Counted from the first letter of the stretch, positions 1 through 11,439 are shown. The stretch: 64,000 bases of DNA from Tuctoria greenei (GCA_036927565.1 JAYESD010000001.1:137753415-137817414); one strand, 5' to 3'. Notes: generated from the sequence alone by a model not told the origin. Made by a program: numbers and translations.

Positions 1-130
1 GGAGACATCTCCAATCTGATTAAATGTGAGACCCGCCCATATGAGTCCCGTCTTCCATGCATGTAAATGAGAGACAATCTTTATTGAGGCTCATCTCCGA
101 TAGCTCATCTCGGAATCTGGCACATGTTCT
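1..130. repeat. CACTA-L sub-terminal repeat cluster, left group
   Basis: Repeated short units around GAGAC / CATCTCCGAT / CATCTCGGA resemble those at 5800-6558 near the right end. They suggest that the left end of the element is close to the window edge. Confidence 0.5.
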
Positions 131-485
131 GTTTCCCATTTGACATTGTATTGTAACTTGTTTATATTGTAACTTGTTTGGATTACGTGCTTTATTTACG
201 AACATGCTTTATTTACAAATTGGGATGTTTGTCTAACGATGATCGATAATCAATAACATTCACCGACATTGTAAGGATTGTTTGTCTAACAATATGTGTA
301 CTGGATTGTTTCCTTGGGAGAGCTCACCGGAGTTGAGCAGTGTCGCGGTCGCATTCGATGATCGATAACAAAAAGACAAAAAACCATTCTATAATTGATA
401 GCAAACTCATCATCAAGCAAACATTCATTAAATTTTCATTAAAATAAACTTATTACAAACAACAGAAGAAAAAACAGGTGATCGC

Positions 486-884
486 CTAGTCCTCCAGGGG
501 ATACTCTGCCCCACACTTGTCGGTGATTGCCTCGACCAAACCTCTGTGGCCTGGCACCCCAAGCACCACACTGACCGTCTCCCACATCGCATGAAGATGG
601 CCAGCCACGACACTTAGGCCGTAGATGTAGCGGCCAATGTTTGTGTCATGCTCACCCATTCTAGTACATTCAGGAAGGCGACCAAGACCCATAAGCCGCA
701 TGGCATGAGATGTACTGTTAAATATATCCCTCGCCATATCCTTGTAGAGTGTTTTAAGATCATCATCCTCGAACGCAGCAACCAAACCCTCTAGGTGAGC
801 AATTTTAGCAAGGAGGTACTGTCGCTCTTCCGCCCAAGAAGGAGGCTGAAGTGTGGTTGGAGCTGGGGATGGAGGAGCAAACAT
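486..884 (-). CDS. unrecognised 132-codon ORF carried by CACTA-L
   Basis: I do not recognise this protein. It is an uninterrupted minus-strand frame of 132 codons, rare among so many broken genes. The N-terminus is proline-rich. It is followed by a short predicted helix (residues ~18-45, with a leucine/isoleucine spacing that could form a coiled coil) and a more mixed C-terminal part ending in an acidic tail. No signal peptide or membrane segment is evident. A TATA-like box lies about 105-115 bases upstream of the ATG, and A/T-rich AATAA/AATGAA-type motifs lie 30-60 bases past the stop, so the unit looks like a compact gene. It sits between two groups of sub-terminal repeats, as captured or accessory genes in CACTA elements do. 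It could also be an ordinary element-encoded accessory protein or a chance ORF. Function is unknown. Confidence 0.45.
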   Translation of the reverse strand: MFAPPSPAPTTLQPPSWAEERQYLLAKIAHLEGLVAAFEDDDLKTLYKDMARDIFNSTSHAMRLMGLGRLPECTRMGEHDTNIGRYIYGLSVVAGHLHAMWETVSVVLGVPGHRGLVEAITDKCGAEYPLED

Positions 885-990
885 TGAGCTATGTGGATGG
901 AGGTGCGGCTAGAGCTCGGAAGGCTACAGTGTGGATAGAGGAAGAGGAAGGCTACATTGATGGTGCGGAGAAGGGGAAGGCCCCCCCCCC

Positions 991-1000
991 CATATATACA
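991..1000 (-). promoter_or_regulatory. TATA-like box upstream of the 132-codon ORF
   Basis: On the minus strand the sequence reads TGTATATATG, about 107 bases before the ATG at 884, a plausible plant TATA position for a leader of ~75-80 bases. A run of ten or more C residues (980-991) lies immediately beside it. Confidence 0.3.
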
Positions 1001-1229
1001 GAGGATCCCCTGACTTGTGACTTGGTCACTGCCATGAGAGGCCCATGTGGCTTGGTCCCACATGTCACAAACTAAGTCACCATATAATTGGTGCGGAGAA
1101 GATATGAGGTTGGAGCATTTTGAATTCTGCGCGCGATGACATCTCTGCGCACGAATGGCAACGGACGCACGATTAATATCGCGGCTTGATGTGGGCCCCA
1201 CTTCCTGTGTGGAACTGCTATGGTTTCTG

Positions 1230-1660
1230 ATAGAGAAGAAGAGAGACGAGCCCAAAATAAGAGCGTCTCGTATTAAAGAGCAAAGAGACGAGCTCGTAAG
1301 AAACTCATTTCTGATGTGAACAAGAGAAGACTATGGGGTCTGAGCGCTTCGAATTCTATGCAAGATGGCAGATGCATTAGAGGTCACTGGCACATAGGCC
1401 CACATCTCGCGTAGAGGCATCGGAGGTCACTGACATATGGGATCACATCCTCTGCAGAGGCATTAGAGGTCACTAACATGTGGGCCCACATACCTATGGG
1501 ACCCATTAGTTCTTTTTATGTTGGAGAAAAAGGGAAATGTGCCCTTTCCAAGGCCCGTTTCCGATCTGAACATAATGTGATACGTGCCCTTCTAAGGACC
1601 GTCTCTCATACAAATATATGAGAGACAGGCGTCTTATACGCTTGTCTCTGATTGTTGCCC
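1230..1660. repeat. internal GAGACG-type repeat groups of CACTA-L
   Basis: Two small groups of GAGACGAGC / GTCTCGTAT motifs (1235-1300 and 1545-1660) resemble the right sub-terminal repeats. They bracket a 43-bp tandem repeat. Together with the group at 1-130 they enclose the 132-codon ORF. Confidence 0.45.
1374..1492. repeat. 43-bp tandem repeat, ~2.8 copies
   Basis: Units start GCATTAGAGGTCACT at 1374, GCATCGGAGGTCACT at 1417 and GCATTAGAGGTCACT at 1460. The first two are exactly 43 bases long. Confidence 0.75.
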
Positions 1661-1917
1661 AAAGGTACTTTAGCTCTCGTGCGCGCTTTCTTTCCAACAC
1701 TTAGCAAATATTTCGACACTGTAGCTCTTGTGCGATCTCTCGCTCTACTTTTTGCCCTAGAAACCATCGCGTCGGTGCCGCAGCCACCTCGTCACTGGAG
1801 CACGCCACCACCTCGTCCCCTTCTCTGGAGCATGTCACCGTCTTGACCCTGCCATCTTGGTCATTGTCGCGTTGCCGTCGTCGACCTCGACTCCGCCTCG
1901 ACCCTGAACACATCCTA

Positions 1918-2478
1918 GTAAGTTTTTATGTATTGGGTACTATTAATAAGGTTTTTCATATGCACTTTTATGGGTTTGTCTCATGGGTGCGCGTTGTTGG
2001 TCTACTGTGTGCTCGTTGGAGTCAAATGGTCCGCGCTTTTATGTACCGTGCTTGATACTCTTTGGTGGTTTAATGTTTAGTGTATTGACATGTTAACCGG
2101 TTAAGGATGCCAAATTTCAGCTATGACATGTTTAGAGTATTACGCTTTGGCTAGTACCTATTATTTTAAAAATAGAAGGTCTCAAGGTGTCGAGTTGTGT
2201 AACTTGTGTGGCAGTTGCATTGATAGACTTTTTCCAGAGTTATTGTCTTTACCGGTGGAATGTGTCTTTAATATGGGGCTAGAACATTGCTTTGTTGCTA
2301 AAATTACTTGTGATGGTCTATTATTTAATGATTGTTTGGTTGTGTCAGATTGCTTTGGATTGTCCTTATACTTGCCACATAGATCTTTTTCTTATTTAGG
2401 TACAAATGCCATGAGAGAATTTGCTCCCTTATGTGATTGTTTCTGCGAATATGACTGAAATTTGATAATGTTTTATAG
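1918..2478 (+). other. probable leader intron of the TnpA-like gene
   Basis: A CT-rich stretch at 1640-1917, free of a convincing ORF, ends at a consensus donor GTAAGT. A TTTTATAG acceptor ends at 2478, 19 bases before the ATG of the TnpA-like gene. The intervening sequence is T-rich like plant introns. This is inferred from splice signals only. Confidence 0.4.
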
Positions 2479-2497
2479 GATTTTAGTGACTTTTAAG

Positions 2498-4417
2498 ATG
2501 TCTCAGTCGGAGCATCAGTAGCATATTGAAGAGGAGGCTAAATAGCAGACTCCTCAACAGCTGCAGGCTCAGCAGCAGACTCAGCAGGAGCAGGCTGACC
2601 AGCAGAGTCAGCAGCAGACTCATGAAGAGGATGCATCGGTTGGATCACATTCGGAACCTGCATCTGGTCAACGAAAGAAAAGGTCGCAGACGTCCTGGCC
2701 ATCAGACGTTATGAGTGTTGGTAAGGTCAAAGACAAAGGCTTACCCTTGGACACAAGAGTGAATACAAAATTGTACAGGGTTTGTGGCCTATCCGCCCGA
2801 CAAAGGGTGTCTTTAACTCTGCAGAGATTCGATGAGTTGATCAAAAATGAAAAGGATGAACTCTTCAAAAACTCTATTCAACCATACGATCAATATCCGA
2901 AACAGCTGAAGCAAAAGGGGAAGAAGCTAGCTATGAATATCATCATCTCTCAAGCTTGGAGGACCTAAAAATATAAGCTTGTGAATATTTGGAGGAAGCA
3001 GGAAACCCCCTTCGAGAAGTATAAACATTTGTCACAAGATGAGTGGGTGAGATTTTTTGAAAAGTACGAATCACATAACTTTGCCGCGAATAGTGACTAT
3101 AAGAAGGGGCTCCGATCGCAGAACAATCTTGACCGCCACCTCAGCAACACCGGTTATGCTGGAAAAAAGGAGGTGGGAACAAGAGGATGAAAGATTGGCC
3201 CAACTATGTCTTTAGAATCCATAGGACAGTTTATGTGGACGGCTGAGACCATTTACGCCTACTCGTTCTAAGCTGACAGAGTCAGGCCAGGTCACCTTCT
3301 ACAACCAGATCACCGCGGATGTCGCTTAAAGGTCCTTGAGTCTGAGCAGCGAATACTCAAATGGTGAGAGGGAAAATGATGCCCTTAGCAAGGCTCTACA
3401 AACCAAGGAGCAACGAGACCGTATTTGTCGTGTTTTCAGTAGGTTGACATGGAGGGAGGGTTTTTCAGAACACAAAACTATGCATCAGAAGCGAAAAATG
3501 ACCTCGATACCACAAGTTGACGTGGAGGAGCTGAAAAGACAGCTGAGAAGGGAGCATCTAGGAGACCTGAAGCCTATACTGGAGGCCTCAGTTATACAAT
3601 TCCCTAACGCATTCATAAGTAACAATGAGGAGCGTAGGAGCAGCTTAGCTTCTACAATAGCTGGGGGTGGAAAATCACTTGAGGATCTTCAGGCACCAAC
3701 GTTTGGACCTTCAATTGAGCCGGACGCGATGGATAACTTGTGTCAACCAACAACATGCAGCCTTATGCTAAAGGTTGGAGGAAGCATTCAAATGGAGGTC
3801 AGGAGAGGGCTAGTGTATCCCGGTGAGACCATGCTTGATGACATCCAGGTCGACAAACATCCTATGTTGTGGTCAAGGTGGACATGGTGCATGAAAATAC
3901 AAGAGACCTAAAGCTCGAAGTGCCAACAGACAATACAACGCTGACTATGCGGGATGCAGTTGCCAGAAGGGTTCAGTGGTGACAGACTTCTATTGTTGTT
4001 GACCCAGCAGCAACAACTTCAACGTCGAACTCTACAGCTTTGATGTCTCTTGAGGCACATCTGCTTCCGTCTCCAAATCCAGAGCAGATGGCTATGTCTC
4101 CAATTCCAGAGCAATCGTTGCCTCCAATTATAGAAAAGCAGCAGAAGTCTCCAATTCCGGAGCAGACGCATCTGTCTCCAACTTTAGAGCCGCCGCAGAA
4201 GTCTCCGCTTGAACAGCAACCGCATCGGTCTCCACATCGCACTCGGATTGCCCTGCCAGTAAAGCCGACGACGAATCTACATGTCAAGACCAAGAGTCAG
4301 CTGCAACAGCGAACGTCGAAGGAAACTTGCAAGAAACCAATGCAAGAGTCTCAAGCTAACCTCAGGGCGCCGACAGCTATGACCCATGCTAATCGAAGTT
4401 TGAAATGGGGAATCTGA
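2498..4417 (+). pseudogene. TnpA-like CACTA protein (Transposase_24 / Ptta-En-Spm family), decayed
   Basis: Transposase_24 proteins accompany Tnp2 in plant CACTA elements and are thought to bind DNA. From ATG 2498 the frame encodes a glutamine-rich N-terminus and a basic segment, then the family's characteristic region (KVKDKGLPLD at ~2720, then the SQDEWVRFFEKYES block at ~3036-3077). The C-terminal block (GERENDALSKALQTKEQRDR, ~3365-3425, and VDVEELKRQLRREHLGDL) follows at 3365-3910. The last part, 3983-4417, is a proline-rich tail with SPIPEQ-type repeats. Breaks: TAG at 2519 and 2546 within the Q-rich part (both plausible former CAG codons), TAA at 2966, a frameshift around an A6 run at 3163-3168, further disruption at ~3200-3335, a frameshift near 3860, and TGA at 3980. 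The family assignment rests on remembered motif similarity. Confidence 0.8.
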
Positions 4418-4656
4418 TGCTAGTTGTCGACACACTCAAAGAAGCTAGTAAACCTTGTGTTGACCTTCATAACTACAACATGCAAAATTACAAAAAATAT
4501 CAAGCCTCAATAGGGGGATTCAAGGATAAACACTTTCTGGTGGGTGAAGGCATGTTTCTCATCGAATGGTCCGATCTCTATGACCTTTTCAACCTTGCGC
4601 GTTGGATTTCTCTCTAATACACTGCTTCACATTGTAAGTCCTAAAAAACATGGTTC

Positions 4657-4742
<86 letters not shown>

Positions 4743-5553
4743 TCAATATAAGTGTTTATATGTGTCTAGCAAATTTGTCATTTTGTGTGTAGGCACATGC
4801 AACAAGTTACTCGTCATAGAACAGGAAAGGAGTCTCTTGCATATCTTTACCCGCAAATATCAACGAGAACTAATCTTCTAACAACGAGCAGTCGAAAAGA
4901 AGTTGTTACATATTTTGTCAAGGCAATGAAACACTACAGTGATAAGGAGCTCCTAGTCGTACCGTACAAAACCATTGGGTAACCCTAGCAATTTCTACAA
5001 AGTATGAGCAAGTCTGGTACTGTGACTCCTCAAGGCCGAGAGATCCAAAAACTGGCGAGCAAGTTACCCATGATTTGAAGGATATCACTTTCGTTATTAA
5101 CGAGTAAGTTTATTCTTCACTTTAGTTTCTAACTGTTTTATCATTGCATGATAATTTTACATTAATTGTGAATGTTTTTGTTTAGGGATTTTGACACATA
5201 CATGATTAAGGTTCTAGGAGGACATGTACAAGGAAAACGCCGACAAAGAAACATCATACTGCATTTGACGTCCCACAACAAGCTCCGGGCAACACATGAG
5301 GCTTCCATGGCTGTTTAAGCTTGGTTTTATTTAGAGAGCAGCTGAAGTGCAATATATGTGTAAGTGCATTTATTTTACTTTATTACTATTCTTTTACTAA
5401 ATCTCATTTTTATCATGTGGTACAACTACGGACCCGCCTTCAGGAACACGACAGGTTCTAGCCTCGAGCACATAGAGAGAGGCTATTTATGTTCATCATT
5501 TCTAAGATCATTGATCCAAATGGAGAATTTTATTACAATATACAGAAATAGAT
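4405..5553 (+). pseudogene. Ulp1-like cysteine protease (C48) gene of CACTA-L, decayed and intron-containing
   Basis: Plant CACTA and MULE elements often carry a protease domain related to SUMO-specific Ulp1. Here it is split by two canonical introns (GT..AG at 4634-4792 and 5104-5185). The catalytic histidine sits in an HWV context at ~4973, and the aspartate in a WYCDSSRP context at ~5024. The GNTxGF motif that should hold the catalytic cysteine has TGA (5297-5299) at the Cys codon. A frameshift in an A-run at ~4968-4971 precedes the histidine. A C-terminal remnant (DPNGEFYYN) runs to ~5550. The gene starts almost on top of the end of the TnpA-like gene, so the two may be parts of one transcription unit. 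It cannot encode an active protease. Confidence 0.72.
4661..4740. repeat. (AT)40 microsatellite inside an intron
   Basis: Eighty bases of pure AT dinucleotide lie within the first intron of the Ulp1-like relic. The length is likely polymorphic. Confidence 0.97.
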
Positions 5554-5559
5554 GACAGT

Positions 5560-5690
5560 TATTCTTTGTGTAATTAGTTACTTGTTAAGCAGGATGAACA
5601 GGGGGCATTCTTTGTGTAATAGTTACTTGGTATATAAGAAGGATGAGCAGGGGAATTCTTTGTGTAAATAATTACTTGGTAACCATGATT
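5560..5690. repeat. ~48-55-bp tandem repeat, three copies
   Basis: Three imperfect copies carry ATTCTTTGTGTAA, TTACTTGGTA and a GGATGARCAGGGG segment, immediately after the C-terminal remnant of the Ulp1-like gene. Confidence 0.7.
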
Positions 5691-5799
5691 GACACTTTGT
5701 TAATATTTGATTGGTCAATATAATTTATATGTGATCTCCATTTGGCAATACATATGTTTCTGTATGTATATGTTGTTGACCGTAGCAATGCAACTGCCA

Positions 5800-6558
5800 A
5801 ATCCTGGCTAGCTCTAGGATGCAGCCATTAACCAGGATAAACAGGGGAGCACATAATAGGAGATGAGCGTCTAACAGGGTGTGTCTCCTATTAGTGCCAC
5901 AGTGACCCAATCGGTAGTTAAATCCGCGACGCGCTAAAATAAAGACCGTCTCGGATTTTATACATAAAAGAGATAGTCTGAAATAAAGCGTGTCTCGGAT
6001 TAGTCTCACAAAAAGGAGATGGGCTGATATAAAGTTTGTCTCGGATATCATAAACAAAGGAGACAACTTCTTAAATGCCTGTCTTTGATTTTTTTTACAT
6101 AAAGGTGACGGCCATCCTTAAAGATCGTCTCTCATTTATTAAAAAAAAAGAGACGAGCTAGCTAGAAGCTCGTCTTGGATTAGTCATTAAATCTGCGACG
6201 GGCTGCCATAACGACCATCTGGGATTTTTTATAGAAAGGAGACGGTCTTTCTAAAAGCCCATCTCGGATTAGTCGTTAAATCTGTGATGAGCTGTAATAA
6301 AGTTTGTCTCGGGTATCTTACATAAAGGAGACGACTTCCTTAAAGCTCGTCTCGGATTTCTTAAAAAAAAGGAGACGGCCCGCCTTAAAGCCAGTTTCGG
6401 ATTTCTCACAGAAAGGAGACAAGCGATCTTAAAGCTTGTCTCCCATGTGTACTGATCGGTGACGGCCCCAATAGCTCGTCTCCGATAATTCTATAATGCG
6501 AGACGCGACGACGGAGACATACTTTTTGCTCGTCTCCGTTCATCGTGCGGGTGCGTCT
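5800..6558. repeat. CACTA-L right sub-terminal repeats
   Basis: More than ten GGAGACGRSCTT...AAAGCTCGTCTCGGATT units, each roughly an inverted pair with a ~55-65 base spacing, run up to the TIR. In studied CACTA elements such repeats are the transposase-binding sites. Confidence 0.8.
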
Positions 6559-6582
6559 CGAATGATCCTTTCTCACGTAGTG
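6559..6582 (-). repeat. right terminal inverted repeat of CACTA-L
   Basis: Read on the minus strand it begins CACTACGTGAGAAAGG, the CACTA signature. The next three bases (TGT, 6583-6585) would be the target duplication, but the left partner lies outside the window. Confidence 0.85.
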
Positions 6583-6977
6583 TGTTCCTTTAGCTCAGCT
6601 AGTTCTTTTGGCGCCATCTTATATGGTCTTCGAGATATGGGTGTGGTTCCTGCTGCTAATTCAATCTTGAATTCCACCCCTTGGTCAAGCAGCATGTCTG
6701 GTAGATCATGACGATATTCACATACCACCAGAATGTCCTCAAACTTGATAGTTTCAGTGAGATTGATGGCTGGATTTTCTTGAACAATGCAGTCAAGAAA
6801 AATAGTGTGGTGGCCATGAAGCAAAGAATCGAATCGAACGATACATGGACCGATGTCTAGAAGAGCCCCATGGTTGTTTAACCACAACATTCCCAATATA
6901 ACATCGATCTTTTGGCTATCTAATATTATGAGATTGGTGGGGTATATTCTACCCCCAAACATAGAGGAGCACGAGAG
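6583..6977 (-). pseudogene. Tekay-M protease C-terminus and start of RT
   Basis: Reading from 6977 downwards, the frame gives the second half of a Ty3 retropepsin (DVILGMLWLNNHGA, the family's hydrophobic-Gly flap-side motif) and a linker. It then gives the N-terminus of reverse transcriptase (TTPISRRPYKMAPKELAELK). The frame stops dead at the CACTA-L terminus, with the next codons displaced out of the window. At its other end it begins exactly at the boundary of the solo LTR (6978). The protease N-terminal half is found beyond that LTR at 11157-11336. No catalytic RT residues are present in this fragment. Confidence 0.85.
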
Positions 6978-9900
6978 TGTAAGCCCAAATTTCAATAATT
7001 CAATGTTCAGTTAGGACAAATTTTTTTGAATAATAAAAAGCAATAAAAAGTAAATGAGAAAAACAAATAAATACAAACTCCAAATGAGGGAATTCAAAAA
7101 AATAAACTTAGCTACTGTTCAAATGAATTTAACATGAATATTTGAGATGACCAATGGATTCCAAATATTTCAATTAGTCTCCCTGCAAACTTTCATAATT
7201 TTTGAAGCAAGTTTGCTATTTAATTCAATGGCTACATTGAATTCAACTCAAATTCAAATTCAAGTTTGAATTTAAATGAAACTTTGTCAAATCAACTTTG
7301 GGATTTTAAAATCAAATTCTTTATGATTAATCCAGCCATCCCACAAATATATAGCAAATTTGGAATGAATTAGGTGGTAGAATTGATGGGGAAAGGATGA
7401 GGTGGGACCCACTTGTCATCCAAAGCAAAGTGCTGTTTTTGATCTCCAAGTGACACCACATGTCATGCAAAGTCCAGGCAGTTGCTTGGACTGTTGTGTT
7501 CGACTCCAGCTGCCCCCAGCATGACCTGGCCTCCTCCTTATCTCCCCTCCATAGCCCTGAGCTGATCATTTCTTCACCTTCAAGTTTCCAGCACCATATT
7601 TGCTTCTCTTCGATTCCTCCTCCATCCAGCCGATTTGCAGCAAAGGTACTCCGTGTTGAGCACTTTCCTTTGCCTCTATTCACTCCCCAATCTCTTGCGC
7701 ATCTTTGTGATCAAGTACTTGCACAGCTAGGCCATCCCCGAAGCTGTTAACTTCGAAATCGAGGCCATTGGGAATCTCCCCTGTTTTGCCGTGCCTCTGC
7801 TCATCATCGACCAGACGATACAGCCATCATCTTGCCTCGGTCCTAGAAGCAAAAAGTTTCACCTACTAATGTTCTAGCTGCTCGTAAAATTTGAGCCCAT
7901 GCCATGCCTCCTAGCCCCCGTATTTCCTTCTCTTCCGACGAACTTCGGTTATGAGTAGAGTTGGTTCGCGCGCGAAATTCCTTTTATACAATTGATTATT
8001 CCTTGTGCACTTGTGCTACATTGTTCTATATGACCAGGCGCATAACCTCGAGGAAGATCCATTGAGTTTCATCGAGTATTCACGCCAGAATACCATTTTT
8101 CACCAATCGCCAGTCTTCCCCTCCTTGGTCCATCGTCGCCACCATATTACGCACCTTTTCTCTCCTTCTTATGGCCAAATTCTTGTTCCCCATGCTTCCA
8201 TGAAGCTTCCCGAAGTCTTCCCAATCAATTTAGCCCACTGTAGGGCCCGACCGACATGCCCGAAACCCTAGCTCTGCCCGCCGCCGTCGCACCGCCATCT
8301 CCGGCCACCCATCGCCGTCGAGGGCTGGACCACCGTGTTCCTCGTCTGATTTTAGGTGGGGGCAGCGAGTTTGTAGGGCCAACGTGCCCTGGAACAGCCG
8401 CCGGCGATTGGCCACCTCCGAGCGCCGTCGCGTGCCACGCCCGAGCGTCGCTGTCGCGAGGTTGACGAAGGCCCATGGGGCCCGACCGTCAGCCTAATGA
8501 GCACGCGCCCCGGATCTGCTGCGGCCCGAGGATTGCGTGCGGCTATGCGGAATAAAACCGTGGCCCCGTGTGGCTTCAACCCGATTGGCCCATTTTAAAC
8601 CTGTGGGCCCAGCCCTTTATTCAAATATTTCCAATTGAAATTTTATTCCACAATTGGTCCCAACTTTGAAAATCCATAGCTCCTGGAATACTTGTCCAAA
8701 AATTCCCAAATAATTTTTTTGAACGAGGATGTTCTATACTGTCAAGTGGTCTGCTGGGATCTGTATGAAAGTCCATAGGAATTTCTCCATAATTAAAATA
8801 AGAAAAATGCTTATACAATTAATTCCTATAGCTCTGCTCTTTGGAAAATTACCAAATTTTTCCAGAACCTTCATTTGAATATCCTCGAACTCCACTAGAA
8901 ATTTCAGGGTCATTAGATTTCATTTAGAAGGTCTGATCACCCGTGTATCCTCTATGCACATAAAAATAGCCAGATTCATTTAGAATTTGTACAGAAAGTT
9001 GTGCAAGCTTCTAAATTGAATATATCTCAGTAGAAAGCTTAAAAATTTGTCAAACTAACTTTGTTGGTTTTCTATTTATACACACTTACCAGAACTACAA
9101 CTCAATCTTCATGAAAATCCCTAGATTTTCCTGTAGAGCTCTATAAAAAAAAATCAAGTTTGATTTTTATCTGATGATTCACTTCATAGAAAACTCTGAA
9201 ATTTTGCCAAAATGTTTTTTATTGAGTTTCTGAAGTCCTGCAAAAGTTTCAGTTTCATTGGACTTTATTAACCTAGTTCAATCTGGAGATTTTCCTAACT
9301 GGTCATAGAATGCCCAAAAACAACAAAAACTTTCAGAAATTTGTCCAAACATCTAAATTAAATATCTCACAGTGGAATGCTTATAAAATTGTGAAACCAA
9401 TTGTGTTAAGTCATTCTTGACCTCCTCTAAACATAACACAAACTTTTTGCCATGTTAAAGTCCCAGTTTACCCTTGAAAATTCTGGGAAGGGTTCATATA
9501 CATTGAATTTTATACAGAAGAGACTTCCATGAACTTAGCACAAATTTGGCCAGAGCCTCACCCATAGTGCCTAGTGTCCTCTGTAAAATTTCCAGGATCA
9601 GTGGCCATCATTTATTATACTTAACAGTCTTTCCTTTACACTATGCAATAATCCCAATATTGAATCACTTGCATTTTTCTTTGCATATCGAATAGTTGCC
9701 GAGCTCGAGGAGAACCCATAGCCATTGGAAGTAATCAATCTAGAGACTAACTTTACTCCCATCTCACAGCCAGGCAAGCCCCAGTTTGCATTTAACAGCA
9801 TTTTAAATTTTATTTGTATCACACTATATTGTTTAGGATGTATGTGCGTTAGGTCTAGGATTTTCTTGGAGTTTTCCACATGAATGACCAGGAACCCATG

Positions 9901-11156
9901 AGAGAAGGGTAGATGGTTAAGTCCTCTATGTGTCCATGCTATGCTTAATATTTAGTTGCTTCTATAGAAGTCGAGTAGTTGGAATCTACTCGCGAGTTCA
10001 AGAATTGGATTCACACGGGATTGGTCGAGTGAGAGATTCACCATTTTGTTAAATATGAGACCGGACATGGATTAAGAGCAGAAGGACATAGGGGCCTGTG
10101 AGCTGTAGTTGTGCCTGTGTCAGTCAAGGACCGATCTGTGTGTGGCCCTATTGAGCAATTTTGAATGTACCAAAGGCATACTGGATATACGGGACCCAGT
10201 AAACCGATGTAACTTGTCCTCGTTAGCGTCGAGGCATACCCTACCACCTTATAGGTGTCGGTTGAGAGCAACAAGGTGTAAACCTGCCAGCGGGTACGTC
10301 GTACTCCGTGTGGGGGCCATCTGCTAGTAGCGGTGGGACCGGTTCGGCGTGTAGGTAGTGGGTGAAATGTTGCTGCATACAACATGAGTGGAGTGTGCCA
10401 TTGCAGCTCCGAGTGTGAGTGTATGTGTCGTGCTATTCGGGTATCCCTGCAGGTGTATCGATTCGAGTTGCCGTCCCTCGCGGTTATTGAGTACCGCTTG
10501 TTCACTGAGTCGTGATGTAGTTAATTATTTGGAGTTGAATATTATTCAATCATGCTTTATGGAATAATTATGTTTTGATGCTTGTATGTTTAGATCAGAT
10601 TGTTCAGTAAATTTCAGATTCATAAAGCTTTAATTCGCTGGTAAAAGCTGAAAGTAAGGATTAACATTTAGGCGAGTCTTTTTATTGCAAACTGTCATCC
10701 TATCTTATGTATATCCTGCATATAGAGTTCCATGCTTAGTGGAGATGGTTAAGTCTTGCTGAGCCTTCGTGCTCACGGTTGCTATTTTAAGTTTTTGCTG
10801 CAGATGATGACGTTTATGATGAAGGGTTCGCCGGTGAGGCGTTGCTCCCATCGGGGTACATGGCCGCGTGGGAACCCTGCACGCCGCCGTGATGTTTTCT
10901 GTGTGCTGCCAGTGTGATTCCGTTCTAGGGCTGAACGGAATGACTTTTGCATAGCTTAGGCTTGAGTGTCGAGAGCTATGAACTTATCTTCCGCTGTAGT
11001 GTATTTAAATGTATATTATGTGTAAAAGACAAAACTTGTATAATACTATGTTGTTTTATGTAATACGATGTATCTTTTTCTGTGTGCTGTTGGGTGCCGC
11101 ATCGCACAGCACCACCCAATTGCGATTCCTAGAATGTGTGGACTCCGGTCCCAACA
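6978..11156 (+). mobile_element. solo LTR, ~4.2 kb, Tekay-like family
   Basis: It begins TGTAAGCCC and ends GGTCCCAACA, with the same terminal layout as the LTR at 28191-32995 and, inverted, at 14664. There is no PBS, PPT or coding region attached. On both sides the sequence is the same minus-strand protease gene, so this is a solo LTR left by recombination. The five bases flanking it are GAGAG (6973-6977) and GATGG (11157-11161), a 3-of-5 match, so the target duplication is doubtful or decayed. It contains an AT-rich first kilobase, a GC-rich 350-base patch at 8255-8600 with spurious ORFs on both strands, and a 3' third with GTCGAGTAG motifs. I see no gene in these 4.2 kb. Confidence 0.75.
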
Positions 11157-11336
11157 GATGGACAATTTCAGTGGCGGTTATATTGCCTCCCGACGAAGAT
11201 ATGAGATAATGATATTTTATGGTAGTGGTGTGGAGCTGGTATTTGATCATAAAATGTTAACTAATGATGTTGTGTGTAGCTACAGAATCAAAGAGAATGA
11301 GTATGGGTTAATTGTTGAGAGTACACATACCTGCTA
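11157..11336 (-). pseudogene. Tekay-M protease, N-terminal half
   Basis: It follows directly from gag on the minus strand with the GEPVLAGMCTLN lead-in usual before Ty3 retropepsins. The active-site triad is altered: the sequence reads FDSVATHN where D-S/T-G is expected, so the catalytic glycine is lost. A TAA lies just before it, and a further stop follows about 15 codons on. The frame is interrupted by the solo LTR at 11156 and resumes at 6977. Confidence 0.75.
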
Positions 11337-11439
11337 GCACGGGTTCACCTTGCGGAACATCCTCCATAGTACAATGGTGGAGGTTGCCGGTCCTTGTTAC
11401 TGTCCCCTTTTGTCGATGGCGGGGCTGATTTATGGTTGG

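Larger units (their letters stand above)
1..6582 (+). mobile_element. CACTA (En/Spm) DNA transposon, right-hand part (CACTA-L)
   Basis: The element runs off the left edge of the window and ends at 6582 with a terminal inverted repeat that reads CACTACGTGAGAAAGG on the minus strand. The final ~750 bases are packed with short GAGACG/CGTCTC inverted motifs typical of CACTA sub-terminal repeats, and similar motifs recur at 1-130. Inside, on the plus strand, lie a Transposase_24 (TnpA-like) relic and a Ulp1-protease-like relic, a pair known from plant CACTA elements. No Tnp2 gene is visible; it is either left of the window or absent. The element interrupts a minus-strand Ty3 reverse-transcriptase reading frame that resumes at 6583, so the right boundary is supported from both sides. 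The left TIR and the 3-bp target duplication cannot be checked here. Confidence 0.85.

Noticed and set aside
2123..2458. 111-codon plus-strand frame upstream of the TnpA-like gene
   Set aside because: It lies within the probable leader intron, is T-rich and shows no recognisable domain.
4544..4792. 82-codon frame with a long Ile-Tyr repeat
   Set aside because: It is a translation of the (AT)40 microsatellite inside an intron.
8225..8580. Overlapping Arg/Ala-rich frames on both strands
   Set aside because: They come from a GC-rich patch of a solo LTR. Several frames are open at once by composition.
10038..10505. 155-codon minus-strand frame
   Set aside because: It falls in the conserved 3' third of the solo LTR and has no similarity to any family I know.
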